64,000 nucleotides of DNA from Motiliproteus sp041586615 (GCA_041586615.1 JBFGZS010000015.1:10475-74474); one strand, 5' to 3'; shown: positions 7,985 to 16,777, counted from the stretch's first letter. Notes: generated by a model not told the origin, from the letters alone. Translations and numbers: made by a program.

Positions 7985-9361
7985 TTAGCGTTTTAACTGT
8001 TTAAAGGGTGCTAACGCCAGATCGATCATTCGACGCCGTTCGATAACAATCTCTGCCCGGGCTCGCATGCCATAGCGCAGCGCGTGGGTCTGCCCCCCGG
8101 CCTCAAATTGGTAGCTTTCCAGGCCCACTCGTCCCCGGTATACCGGTTTTTTAGTCTCGGGCGAGATCACCGTATTGGGCGCAATAAATTCCAGCCTTCC
8201 CGTAATAAAACCGTAGCGCTGATAAGGAAACGCGTTGAACTTCATCTTGACAGGCATCTGCTCACGTAGCCGACCGCGGTTCTGCTCCGGAATCTCGAGT
8301 TGCAATACCATCCGCACATCACTGGCCGCGATACCGACAACCGGCTGGTTGTCCGGAACTTTCTCTCCCGCCTGGGCGTAATTGACAAAGGTCACCACCC
8401 CCGCCGTGGGAGCCAAGACCCGTAGAAAATTATCCTCGTCGATATTGTCAAAGCTGATTTGTGCCGCCGCTTCGGCATTCATCTTGGCGCTGCGTAACCC
8501 CACTTCCACCCGGTTCTTCAGGGTCTTCAGCTGCAGCACTTCCCCTTGTACCCGCGCTCGGGCCTCGGCCAGCTGCTTATAGCTGGACTCCAGCTCATAG
8601 AGTTTTTGGGCATACTCCTTGTTGAGTTTTATTTCCAGCTCGGCCAGCTTTGTCTGCTCCTGCCGGTAGCCGATTATCGCAGCCGTATAGGCGGCCTTTT
8701 TTTCACCGACCTGTTTGCGGGATATCCCCCCGCCACCCGGAGACTCGAGCAGCCGTTGGAACTTCTCAAGCTGGGCTTTCGCGCCGTCCACCTTACCCTT
8801 GGCCCTGGCCAGTTCGAAACGGACCTTTTCCAGTTGCAATTTTTGCGATTGCGCCAGTATCTCCATGCTGGCGGTCATCCGCTGCTCATACACGCCTTCC
8901 TCGGCTTTGGCGGTGGCTTGAAACGCTTCTATTTTAAGCTCGGCAAAGCGTTTGTTTTCGGGGTAGAGATCGTATTCTTGCTGCGCGGCGACCAGTTTGA
9001 GCTGGGCATCCATGGCCCGAGCGGCGAGATCTACCACCCCTCGCGCATTGAGCCGGAACAGGAGATCACCCTCGGAAACCGGCATTCCCTCGGTCACATA
9101 GACATCCTCCATATCCCCCTTGATAGGGGCGTAGATCCGACGCACTTCCGACTCCGGTGCCAGTGAACCGGGTACTGAAACGATGACATCGGCACGGCCG
9201 ACAAAGGACCAGGCCACGCCACATAACAGCATCGTGATCACGATCAGAATCGTGATCCGGATTAACCGAGAAGGCTCTGAACTGAGAATATCAATGCCCT
9301 CAGAACTGTGCTCAGCCAAGGCAGCGACCAGCTGCTGTTGTTTTTTGTCGTCAGCGGCCAT
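7985..9361 (-). CDS. HlyD-family membrane fusion protein
   Basis: Periplasmic adaptor of 458 residues for a type I secretion system. There is a cytoplasmic N-terminus, one membrane span at about residues 33-53, a split lipoyl/barrel-sandwich domain (GSLAPESEVRRIYAPIKG and later LRVLAPTAGVVTFV), a long coiled-coil hairpin (about 110-310) rich in Gln, Lys and Glu that would reach towards the TolC channel, and a beta-barrel end. A glycine run (SPGGGG) interrupts the hairpin. The start is set by GGAGGAGG 5 nt before the ATG. It is the third gene of the export operon and would couple the C39 exporter to the outer-membrane protein at 11977-13545. Confidence 0.9.
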   Translation of the reverse strand: MAADDKKQQQLVAALAEHSSEGIDILSSEPSRLIRITILIVITMLLCGVAWSFVGRADVIVSVPGSLAPESEVRRIYAPIKGDMEDVYVTEGMPVSEGDLLFRLNARGVVDLAARAMDAQLKLVAAQQEYDLYPENKRFAELKIEAFQATAKAEEGVYEQRMTASMEILAQSQKLQLEKVRFELARAKGKVDGAKAQLEKFQRLLESPGGGGISRKQVGEKKAAYTAAIIGYRQEQTKLAELEIKLNKEYAQKLYELESSYKQLAEARARVQGEVLQLKTLKNRVEVGLRSAKMNAEAAAQISFDNIDEDNFLRVLAPTAGVVTFVNYAQAGEKVPDNQPVVGIAASDVRMVLQLEIPEQNRGRLREQMPVKMKFNAFPYQRYGFITGRLEFIAPNTVISPETKKPVYRGRVGLESYQFEAGGQTHALRYGMRARAEIVIERRRMIDLALAPFKQLKR

Positions 9362-9388
9362 AACATCCTCCTCCAGGTCTATTCTGAT

Positions 9389-11977
9389 TCATCCCGAGAC
9401 CTGGCTATCGGTCGCTGGTGTGGGCTGCGGTAGCAGTTCCAGCTTCCCCTTGACCAGTTTTTCCGGCAACACCTTTTCCAAGTCAGTCAACCAGCTGCGC
9501 TGGCGCTTGAGTTCCGACAGCACATGGTGTCTGAGGGACGCCCAGCGCGGCGGGTAATCCATATCCAGCTGCTGATAATGGCCACTCCCCAGCGTCAGGT
9601 ATTGCAAGGCCTTGGACAGCTCCGTCGCACGCTGGCGAAAAGACCGGGAGACCGACTCTTCCAGGCGCAACAAGCCGGTGATCCCCCCCACCGAGTGGTA
9701 GGCCAACCAATAGGTCTCTGCCTCCAGAAATTGTGACTCCGCCCGTTTCAACAGCTTATCGCGCGCCTCGCTGAAGGCCGGTTGCAGACGCTGCAAATAG
9801 TAACCGTCGCTGCCTTGGTGCAATTGACGGTAAAAACGCACCAGCTGTTCCGGGTAATCCGACTGCTGTTGCACGCTAGTGAGCGCCTCACTCCCTTGGT
9901 GGACTTGTTGATAACGCGCGATGGTCGCGGTAGCGACATCGCCCCAGGGCAGCTCTGTCAGGGGTTCAAGCAGGGTGATGGCCTGCTGGGCGTGTCCGGC
10001 TCGCCAGGCGGCGTCACTCTCGAGGTAGCGATTGGCTACAGTCTCGGGAGGCAGCACCGAGGCGATCCGTTCGCTCGCATGCAATTGAAAGGGCGGCGTC
10101 CGTAATGTCGTCTGCCGCCATTGCCGCAATAACGCAACGAGGTGGCGCTGATCAAGCAGTTGCTGCAAACGGAGGTAATCGTTCAAATCAGCCAGCAGCC
10201 TCTCCGTGCCGCCAACTTTAGGGTACTTCTGTTGAAAACTGTTGATCAGGGCGCGCAGTGGCGGCAACTGCCCCTGTGCCAGCAGATCATTAATCTCTTG
10301 TTTGAGCGCGTCACTGGCCTTCAGATAGACCGTTTCGTAACTTTGCAGCAGCCGCAGCTGGCTCATGACTTCGGCATGAAGGTTCTTGAAGTCCGGGACC
10401 TCGCGCAAGATCCTTCCCAGGCGCAGGCGATTGTCCGTCGCATCTCTCTGCCACTGGTCGGTCAGCCCGCGAAGGGTGGTTTCATCCCGATAAATCACAA
10501 GGGCGCTTTCGTCAGTCTGGCGCTGTGAATAACGCGCTAGCCTGGTCATCCATTCAATCAGGTCTATCAGTGCCGAGAGGTCGGAATGGGAGGATGTCAA
10601 GCTTCGGGTTTGCGCGATAAGCGCTGCGGCACGGTCGAAATCGCCCGCCTCGATCCGCTGTTGCCAACCGGGCATCAGCTGTTTGAGAATGGCACGCTTG
10701 GCCAGTCGCCCTACCGCTTCATTATCGGGCTGCTCGCCCAGATATCGGGTCGCTAAGGCCGCTCCGGCGGCATAATCTCCCTGCTCCAGCAAGGCATTTA
10801 TCTGGCGTTCCGGAGCGCCACGCTGGTACCACACCAGGCCGACCCCCAGCACCAGCACCAGCGCGCCCAGCACCACCGGTATTCGCGATTTCTTACCGGG
10901 TTCATCCCGCAGCGCACCTTTCAGTTCGGACCAGAACACAGAGATTTTGTGCATCTTGCGCCGGGAATGGCTGTCGCTTTGCGCCTTAGTGGCCTCCGAT
11001 GCCAACGCAACCGCGTCCTCGGCCCCTGCATCGGCGTCCCTATCGTAAAAGATATCCAGGAACGGACTGGCTTTATCGACCAGGATGGTACCGTGCTCCA
11101 TCTCGACGTCGTGCCCTGGCTCCGGTTCAGTCCCAACAGCAGGGGCCGCCGACGCGTCGCTCTCGGGGACGGCAGAGCGATCGGTTCCGGACCAGATTGA
11201 TGCCAAATTTTCGGTAACGCTGGTTACCTCCTCGGCCTCGCGCCATGCTCCGATAGAGGCGGCCACTTCCGTTTCGGCGGTGTTCGTCAGGCCGTTATAC
11301 GGCCATATAACCTGCGCCCTGAAACGGCGGTCAGGATTACCGAAGGCCACGATGTCGCCATCCTGCAGCTGCCGAGCATGCTCCTCCAGCCTGTCGCCAT
11401 TGACGAAGGTACCATTGGTGCTATTGAGGTCTTCAATAAAAATCGTGTCATCAACAAGGTACAGGTGTGCATGACGCCTGGATATATAATTCAGGCAGTC
11501 TTTAAACATCTCGGGGTGCTGGCTGAACACGCCATCCGACTTACTCACCAAGAACGGGAACAGGCTGATCTCGATCGGATTACAGCCTGCCATACCCAAC
11601 GGTACCAGCATCAGCCGCAACGGGACTTTCGGCGCGGCTTCAAGCAGCGGCTCGCGAATACGCAGGGCGACTCGGTAACGGATATCCGCAAAACCGATGA
11701 TATCCGTATCGGCCAATGGCACCGGCTTCTGAGACACCCGCTCGCCATTGAGCGTGGTGCCATTACGGCTGGCTAGATCGGTCAGATAAAAGCGTCCCTG
11801 TTCCTGGAAGATCCGCGCATGACGTCGGGAAAGCTTGCTCACAGCATCATTGGGATGGGCAGAAAACGGCGACTCCATCCGTCCGATCGCCACCAAGCAA
11901 CCCGCGACAACGATCTCCCCCAGGTCGGGATGACTGATGGGCTCAAGGCACAAGCTTAACGACGTAGGTGAATTCAT
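9389..11977 (-). CDS. membrane protein with two FHA domains and helical extracytoplasmic region
   Basis: 862-residue protein. Two N-terminal forkhead-associated domains bind phosphothreonine in known relatives: FHA1 (about 25-108) has GR, SRRHA and SRNGTTLNG; FHA2 (about 137-225) has SRRHAH and NSTNGTFVNG. An acidic linker follows, then one membrane span at about residues 362-381 and about 480 C-terminal residues of TPR-like helices with repeated QQ-, LL- and R-rich segments. The FHA domains are predicted to be cytoplasmic and the helical part periplasmic. Its ATG overlaps the stop of the TolC gene (TGATG), placing it firmly in the export operon. This is unusual for a type I secretion operon. 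It could dock phosphorylated proteins from the two kinases encoded downstream (18180-31063); that link is inference. Confidence 0.87.
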   Translation of the reverse strand: MNSPTSLSLCLEPISHPDLGEIVVAGCLVAIGRMESPFSAHPNDAVSKLSRRHARIFQEQGRFYLTDLASRNGTTLNGERVSQKPVPLADTDIIGFADIRYRVALRIREPLLEAAPKVPLRLMLVPLGMAGCNPIEISLFPFLVSKSDGVFSQHPEMFKDCLNYISRRHAHLYLVDDTIFIEDLNSTNGTFVNGDRLEEHARQLQDGDIVAFGNPDRRFRAQVIWPYNGLTNTAETEVAASIGAWREAEEVTSVTENLASIWSGTDRSAVPESDASAAPAVGTEPEPGHDVEMEHGTILVDKASPFLDIFYDRDADAGAEDAVALASEATKAQSDSHSRRKMHKISVFWSELKGALRDEPGKKSRIPVVLGALVLVLGVGLVWYQRGAPERQINALLEQGDYAAGAALATRYLGEQPDNEAVGRLAKRAILKQLMPGWQQRIEAGDFDRAAALIAQTRSLTSSHSDLSALIDLIEWMTRLARYSQRQTDESALVIYRDETTLRGLTDQWQRDATDNRLRLGRILREVPDFKNLHAEVMSQLRLLQSYETVYLKASDALKQEINDLLAQGQLPPLRALINSFQQKYPKVGGTERLLADLNDYLRLQQLLDQRHLVALLRQWRQTTLRTPPFQLHASERIASVLPPETVANRYLESDAAWRAGHAQQAITLLEPLTELPWGDVATATIARYQQVHQGSEALTSVQQQSDYPEQLVRFYRQLHQGSDGYYLQRLQPAFSEARDKLLKRAESQFLEAETYWLAYHSVGGITGLLRLEESVSRSFRQRATELSKALQYLTLGSGHYQQLDMDYPPRWASLRHHVLSELKRQRSWLTDLEKVLPEKLVKGKLELLPQPTPATDSQVSG

Positions 11978-13545
11978 CAGCGCCTATTCCCTTCAATAAT
12001 AGTAGTCCTTTCAACAGGAGCCCCTTCAATAGCAGTTCCCTCAACCGCGTTCCCCTCAACCGCGCTCCCCTCAACCGTAAGTAGGTCTTGCTGCTCCCAA
12101 CCGCCGCCCAAGGTTTTGTACAGGGCAACAGTATCGAGCAATATCTGCTGCTTCTGTTCGGCCATCCCTAGCCGGGCGGAGAGCAACGACCGCTCGGATT
12201 CGAGAACCTGAAGCTCCGAAACCATGCCCTCCCTCAGTTGCGAGTGAACCGTGTGATTAACCAGATTCAGATGTTCCAAGCGCTGACTCAGCTGTTGCTG
12301 TTGCCGCTTATGCGAAGACAGGTTAACCAGGGCGTTTTCGACCTCTTCAAAGGCCTTCATCACGGTCTTGCGATACTCCTCTTCAGCCACCTTGGTGGCC
12401 GCTTCATTGGCCTTAATGTCGATTTTAATTGTGGGATCGAAGATCGGAATGGCGAGGCTCGGTACCAGGCTCAGAGACCAGTTATTCAGCAATGCGCTCA
12501 ATGCGGCGCTGCTCAAGCCTCCGCTTCCGGTGAGGCTGAATTTTGGTAGCCGGGCCAGTCGTGCCTGCCCCAGTTTTTGGTGCGCCGCCAGCACCAGTAG
12601 CTCTTTGGCGACGATGTCCGGACGCCGGGACAGCAGATCCGAAGGCAGCCCTATCGGTACGTCAGGAATACGGATAGCGTCCAATTGGACCTGGCTGGGC
12701 AGCTGAAATTCACCGGCGGGCATCCCCAGCAAGGTCGCCAGATTGTTCTCGGCAACCTTTCTCAAACGCTGCTGCTCCAGCAATTCCTTGCGCAGGCTAT
12801 TGGTCTCTGCCTTCTGTTGAATCAACTTGGATTCAGGGATCATCCCCTCTCTGTACTGGTTGGCGTATATCAACAATATCTTCTGGTTCATACCGATAGA
12901 GGTGTTCTGCTGGCTAATCTGTTGATCCAGCTTGCCGATCTCGAAATACTTGTTGGCAACATCGGACACCAGGGTCAGATAACCGGCCCGCCAGTCGGCT
13001 TCGGTCGCCTTGAATTGTGATACCTCGGCCTCAAGCCCTTTACTGACCCGCCCCCAAATATCTACCTCCCAGCTGGGATTAACCAGGGCGGAATAGGATC
13101 TTGATACGCCCGCTTGACCGGCTTGCCGGGTGAGTGTTTTTGAGGCGTCAAGATTGAATTTGGGCAACGTCCCTGCACCCTCGGATTGCACCCTTACCCG
13201 AGCCACTTCGATTCGGGCGGCGAGGATCCGCAGATCGATATCATCCTTAATGGCCCGGCCAATCAGCTCGTTAAGGTAGCGGTCCTCAAACCCGGTCCAC
13301 CAGTCATGCTGAATGACGTCGGCGGCATTGGGGGAGGTGTCGCCTCGACGCCATTCCGGCTTAGCGGCCAGCTCGGGACGTTGATAATCCGGACCGGCTA
13401 AGCCTGTGCAGCCACTGATGGCAGCCGCCAGCAGCAGCGCAATTAACAGCCCAGCCACCGAATGCCCCCGATACCCTGGCAACCCGACAGCTCGTTGCAC
13501 CCTGCTTTTTGGCACCCTGCTTTTTGAATAGTGTTGTCTGCCCAC
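11977..13545 (-). CDS. TolC/NodT-type outer-membrane efflux lipoprotein
   Basis: Outer-membrane channel component of about 522 residues. A hydrophobic segment ends in lipobox ISGC, and two outer-membrane efflux repeats carry typical NodT-type features: DYQRPEL after the Cys, NPSWEVDIWGRVSKG, LLSRRPDIVAKE and a coiled-coil-rich helical barrel. I chose the GTG at 13545 because AGGAA lies about 6 nt upstream; GTG codons further in (residues 11, 16 and 30) are alternatives. The open frame extends upstream to 13806, but without a good start signal. The last 30 residues contain 5-residue tandem repeats (see 12006-12080). First gene of the export operon. Confidence 0.85.
   Translation of the reverse strand: MGRQHYSKSRVPKSRVQRAVGLPGYRGHSVAGLLIALLLAAAISGCTGLAGPDYQRPELAAKPEWRRGDTSPNAADVIQHDWWTGFEDRYLNELIGRAIKDDIDLRILAARIEVARVRVQSEGAGTLPKFNLDASKTLTRQAGQAGVSRSYSALVNPSWEVDIWGRVSKGLEAEVSQFKATEADWRAGYLTLVSDVANKYFEIGKLDQQISQQNTSIGMNQKILLIYANQYREGMIPESKLIQQKAETNSLRKELLEQQRLRKVAENNLATLLGMPAGEFQLPSQVQLDAIRIPDVPIGLPSDLLSRRPDIVAKELLVLAAHQKLGQARLARLPKFSLTGSGGLSSAALSALLNNWSLSLVPSLAIPIFDPTIKIDIKANEAATKVAEEEYRKTVMKAFEEVENALVNLSSHKRQQQQLSQRLEHLNLVNHTVHSQLREGMVSELQVLESERSLLSARLGMAEQKQQILLDTVALYKTLGGGWEQQDLLTVEGSAVEGNAVEGTAIEGAPVERTTIIEGNRR
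12006..12080 (-). repeat. 15-bp in-frame tandem repeats at the TolC-like C-terminus
   Basis: About five 15-bp units encode successive VEGSA, VEGNA, VEGTA and IEGAP-type pentapeptides at the C-terminal end of the outer-membrane protein. The units keep frame and differ at a few bases. This tail is unlikely to be part of the conserved barrel. Confidence 0.75.
13497..13526 (-). repeat. 15-bp direct duplication near the TolC-like gene start
   Basis: Two adjacent 15-bp copies (on the minus strand, AGGGTGCCAAAAAGC type) encode a repeated KSRV stretch ahead of the hydrophobic signal segment. Each copy carries a GTG, which multiplies possible start codons and makes the true start uncertain. Confidence 0.6.
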
Positions 13546-14051
13546 AGCGATTTCCTCACGGGTAACCCATACCCTGTAACAACAACGCGAAAACCGATCA
13601 ATCAGGTTCACTGAGGGCCAGGAAAGGCATTGCAGAGCCCGCACAGGCGCGGCGACGATCCGTCTAACTGCGAAGATTGTTGCAACCTCGCCCGCAGCGC
13701 CCAGTCCGGCCCCTTCCGCTGAACCGGGTGTCTCTCCCCGTCGCAGGGTCGCCCCGCTCGTTTTGACGGCTTGATGTCGGCCATAACTTGTCAGATATAA
13801 GAACAAGCATAGCCTGCTTACCTAGCAGCAAGCCGGGACTTACTTCATGCTGTTTGTACGGTATGGATTAAGGTTAACGTTCGGGATATATTGATGCAGG
13901 GATCAAGCCAAGCCAGGGAAACGTCTCCCTTTTCATACACAAGCAGCGTTAATTGAGCGCTTGCGGTGAGGCGTGGGTCGGTGATTAGACGCCAAATCCC
14001 CCCCCTGAAATTGAATTTGGTTCGTTTTAATCCAACATATCTGAAAATCTA
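13546..14051. other. 506-bp gene-poor region upstream of the export operon
   Basis: It contains the sigma-54-like site at 13895-13910 and, on the assigned start, a leader of about 340 nt before the TolC-like gene. A minus-strand reading frame of about 49 codons from an ATG at 13810 is Arg- and Gly-rich but lacks a convincing ribosome-binding site, so I do not call it. No stable hairpin with a T-tract is visible downstream of the channel gene that ends at 14052. Confidence 0.6.
13895..13910 (-). promoter_or_regulatory. candidate sigma-54 promoter of the export operon
   Basis: On the minus strand the sequence reads TGGCTTGATCCCTGCA, which matches TGGCACG-N4-TTGCW at 5/7 and 4/5 positions with exact GG-N10-GC spacing. 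Transcription would start near 13884 and run into the TolC-FHA-HlyD-PpiC-exporter-activator operon. The activator at 2670-3959 could then autoregulate the operon. It is weaker than the site at 1836-1851. Confidence 0.45.
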
Positions 14052-15188
14052 TCAGCTTCTTCGCGCCACTTTATCCGCCAGGATTGAGATCAACATCCCC
14101 AGCATCAAGTACCCTAATACGACCTCCAACATCACCAGCGAGGCGGCCATATGCGTGCGGGGCGTAATATCGCCGAAGCCCAGGGTAGTAAAGGTCACCA
14201 GGCTGTAATAAATCACGGTAAAAAGATTCCACCCTAAAGAATCCTTATTGGCAACACTGAACGCCTCTTCACCCAGACCGTAAAAGCCCAAACCGAACAG
14301 CACCACCAGTCCCAGAGACCAGAAAAACACCCGCATGAGAGAACGCCCGCAATCGGTCAGTAGCAACCAGAGGTAATAGCGCAGCGGCTGGGCATCTTTC
14401 AATTCCTCGATAAAATCCTGGTCCTGGGCGAAGCGTTTAAAGCGGCTGCTACCGTAACATGATGCCACCCGCACCCCCCGGTAGCGGCCTTTGCGGTCGT
14501 AGCGAATACCCTCCACTTCGGCGTCGGCAAGATTAGCGGCTTCCAGGTTCGCCCCTTTGATGGTGGCACCCGATAGTCGACTGTTGCTGAGGTCGGCATG
14601 TGCCATCTGCGCGCCAGTCAGGTTGGCCCGACTCAGATTCGCACCGTCTAGATGCGCATTAACCAACACCGCTTGCGACAAATTGTTACAGGAAAGATCC
14701 GCACCGCAGAGGTCGGCATCGGACAGGTAGGCTTGGGTAAAATCGGTACGTATCAGCTTGGCGTTGGAGAAATCTGAACGGTAACAGTAAGTACCGACAA
14801 AGCGGGCATCGGTGAGATCCGCTTCTTTGAATTTGGGGCCGCGGCGGGTGCTGACATAGGGGTTATCAGCGGTCGGCGATGCGGCGCTAAGGTCGGCGCT
14901 ACAGAGACTGGCACCGCTAAAGTTGGTTAGTAACAGATCGGCATGGCGTAAATTAGCGCCTTGCAGGCTGGCACCACTCAAGTCGGTATGGCTTAGCTGT
15001 GCCGAAGACAGGTTGGCCCCGTTCAGAGACGCGCCGCAGAGATTGGCGCCACTCAGTAGCACCCCGGAAAGGTCCACCCCGTCCAGATCAGCGCCAGACA
15101 AGTCGGCGCGCTTTCCCTGACGCTTATCCGTTTCCAACCAGCGACGGTGGTCGGCCAGGATCTGCTCTAGCTCCCGTAATTTAGCCAT
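14052..15188 (-). CDS. pentapeptide-repeat protein fused to a K+ channel-type pore
   Basis: 378-residue fusion. Residues about 22-230 are A(D/N)L-type pentapeptide repeats, interrupted near 125-140, which form right-handed quadrilateral beta helices in known structures. The C-terminal third has two membrane helices flanking a pore loop with TFTTLGFGD, matching the K+ selectivity filter (T-x-G-F/Y-G-D) of two-helix ion channels. The repeat domain should be cytoplasmic and may act as a gating or assembly module. The gene lies 137 bp downstream of the triple-FHA gene and in line with the PP2C gene, so it may be in the same transcript and a target of phospho-signalling. Ion selectivity is inferred from the filter only. 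Confidence 0.85.
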   Translation of the reverse strand: MAKLRELEQILADHRRWLETDKRQGKRADLSGADLDGVDLSGVLLSGANLCGASLNGANLSSAQLSHTDLSGASLQGANLRHADLLLTNFSGASLCSADLSAASPTADNPYVSTRRGPKFKEADLTDARFVGTYCYRSDFSNAKLIRTDFTQAYLSDADLCGADLSCNNLSQAVLVNAHLDGANLSRANLTGAQMAHADLSNSRLSGATIKGANLEAANLADAEVEGIRYDRKGRYRGVRVASCYGSSRFKRFAQDQDFIEELKDAQPLRYYLWLLLTDCGRSLMRVFFWSLGLVVLFGLGFYGLGEEAFSVANKDSLGWNLFTVIYYSLVTFTTLGFGDITPRTHMAASLVMLEVVLGYLMLGMLISILADKVARRS

Positions 15189-15220
15189 AGAGCCTTCGGC
15201 AACCTTTTCACGCGATTACT

Positions 15221-15239
15221 ATTAACCCAGTGGGTTAAT
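15221..15239. repeat. perfect 9-bp inverted repeat
   Basis: ATTAACCCA-G-TGGGTTAAT, located 33 bp upstream of the channel gene start. It is followed by another palindrome at 15265-15280. It could be an operator site for the channel gene. Confidence 0.5.
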
Positions 15240-15244
15240 AGGCT

Positions 15245-15280
15245 AACTCAGGGATGAGTTAATATTGGCCTATAGGCCAA
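15245..15280. repeat. 36-bp dispersed block with GGCCTATAGGCC palindrome, copy 1
   Basis: 31 of 36 positions match 36787-36822: AACTCAGGGATG, then TTAA, then GGCCTATAGGCCAA. In this copy the palindrome extends to 16 bp (TTGGCCTATAGGCCAA). It lies between the triple-FHA and channel genes. Confidence 0.65.
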
Positions 15281-15325
15281 TTCGAGGCCCCGCAAAACCA
15301 GCAACTTGGCCTCGCTTCCGGTGGT

Positions 15326-16696
15326 TTAACCTTGCAGTAACCACAGGAATCCCGCCCCCAATAAGAGGGCAGTAACCCCAAGCACCCAGCCGAGGATCGA
15401 CGATTTACCGCCCTTGCTAGGTTTAAATACTGCCGTATCGGGGTCCTTGTTCGCCCCCGAATAAAAACGCAGTTCGACCCGCCCCATCCGCAGGCTATCC
15501 CCGTCTAATAATGCCGACATCGTGACGCGCTTATCGTTGAGATAGGTCCCATTTCTGGAGCGCATATCCCGAATGGCCCAGCCACCATCTTGTTGGAAGA
15601 TCTCCGCGTGGCGACCGGAGACGCTACGTTCTAGCAGTTGGATATGACTGCCATGGGATCGTCCAATCAGACAGGGTTCGGTTTCTACAGTGAAACGGTC
15701 GTTCTTGATGGAGGCCGACTGGCCCAGCAGAAAGGCCGAGGTCGACTGCATTAATTGAGTTTTATCGGCATCAGCAGCCACCTTGAAAATTGAGGTAGCC
15801 TCGAATTCAGCCTCCACGTCCGCTGTCGTCAGGGGGGCAGCCGACGCATGGATCGCGTCGTCGGTTTCCGCTGCCGGGCCGAAGGCGCTGCTGTTTTTTT
15901 CGACCGGTGCTGTTGCGGCGGTCTCGGGACTGGGTTCAGGTATGGGCACCGGAGCAGGTTCTGGGGTAGGTTCTGGTGTGAGTTCCGGGGCAGGTTCTGG
16001 GGCAGGCTCCGGGGTGATGGCCGATGACGGGGCCTGAACCCAGGTGGCATCGGGATCCAGCGCCGGGCGCAGCTGGGTCTTGTTGTCATCTTCCTGGTCC
16101 AGAACCTTGGGTCCGATCACCCTGAAGGCGGCGCTATCGAAGCGGATCTCGTCACCCGACTGAATCTCGGCGCGATCAATACGCTGGCCATTGACGAAGG
16201 TGCCGTTGGCCGAACCCAGATCTTCGATGTTCAGCCCTCCGTCGTCCAGCCAAAGCCGGGCGTGATGCCGTGACAGTAGCTGGTCATTGATGATCAGGTC
16301 GCAATCCTGTTCCCGCCCCACCAACAGGGTTCCCCTGATCGGGAAAAACTGACCGCAAAGCAGCTCCAGTTCAGCTTTTAGCGCCCAGTCACTGGGCCGG
16401 TGCTTGGCCGGATCCACCACTTCCAGCTCCACCGAGGATATCTTGATCACGTCCCAAGCTTCCAGCCTATGCCGTTTGGAGATCGATTGATCATTGACGT
16501 AGGTGCCCTTGCCGCTCAACAGATCGACCAGATAAAGGTGATCACCCTCAACCCGGATTTCAGCGTGAAAATCGGAGATGCCCTGCTCCAACAGGGCCAC
16601 GTCATTGCTTTCATCCTGGCCGATGGTCAGCGTCGAGCCGGTAAGGCTTATCGGCTGTTGACGATTGTCCTTAAACTTTAACTTAAACATAGGCAT
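15326..16696 (-). CDS. triple-FHA-domain membrane protein
   Basis: 456 residues with three forkhead-associated domains. FHA1 (about 5-92) is somewhat degenerate (ISDFHAEI). FHA2 (about 110-190) has GR, SRHHARL and SANGTFVNG. FHA3 (about 335-415) has GR, SGRHAEI and SRNGTYLND. A Pro/Glu/Ala-rich linker of PEPAPE-type repeats joins FHA2 and FHA3, and a C-terminal hydrophobic span (about 434-454) tethers the protein with the FHA domains in the cytoplasm. It lies between the PP2C gene (81 bp away) and the channel gene on the same strand and next to a divergent Ser/Thr kinase. It is likely a phosphothreonine-dependent scaffold for that kinase system. Confidence 0.9.
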   Translation of the reverse strand: MPMFKLKFKDNRQQPISLTGSTLTIGQDESNDVALLEQGISDFHAEIRVEGDHLYLVDLLSGKGTYVNDQSISKRHRLEAWDVIKISSVELEVVDPAKHRPSDWALKAELELLCGQFFPIRGTLLVGREQDCDLIINDQLLSRHHARLWLDDGGLNIEDLGSANGTFVNGQRIDRAEIQSGDEIRFDSAAFRVIGPKVLDQEDDNKTQLRPALDPDATWVQAPSSAITPEPAPEPAPELTPEPTPEPAPVPIPEPSPETAATAPVEKNSSAFGPAAETDDAIHASAAPLTTADVEAEFEATSIFKVAADADKTQLMQSTSAFLLGQSASIKNDRFTVETEPCLIGRSHGSHIQLLERSVSGRHAEIFQQDGGWAIRDMRSRNGTYLNDKRVTMSALLDGDSLRMGRVELRFYSGANKDPDTAVFKPSKGGKSSILGWVLGVTALLLGAGFLWLLQG

Positions 16697-16710
16697 GACT
16701 GTCTTGACCT

Positions 16711-16742
16711 CGACGGTTAGGTATCTCGACGGTTAGGTATCG
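16711..16742. repeat. 16-bp direct duplication
   Basis: CGACGGTTAGGTATC occurs twice in tandem with a 16-bp period between the PP2C and triple-FHA genes. It could alter the upstream region of the FHA gene if copy number varies. Confidence 0.7.
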
Positions 16743-16770
16743 TGCTGTGAGCGAATCAGAACACAGCACG
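16741..16770. terminator. inverted repeat between PP2C and triple-FHA genes
   Basis: CGTGCTGTG and CACAGCACG form a perfect 9-bp stem with a 12-nt loop just after the PP2C stop codon. No T-tract follows on the minus strand, so it may be an attenuating or RNA-stabilising hairpin rather than a full terminator. Confidence 0.4.
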
Positions 16771-16777
16771 GTGGCCG

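Noticed and set aside
13546..13806. 87-residue N-terminal extension of the TolC-like protein from a TTG at 13806
   Set aside because: No ribosome-binding site, and a normal lipoprotein signal appears only near the 13545 start.
13660..13810. Small Arg/Gly-rich minus-strand ORF (about 49 codons) in the export operon leader
   Set aside because: No well-spaced ribosome-binding site and no leader motif; composition is what GC-rich non-coding DNA often gives.
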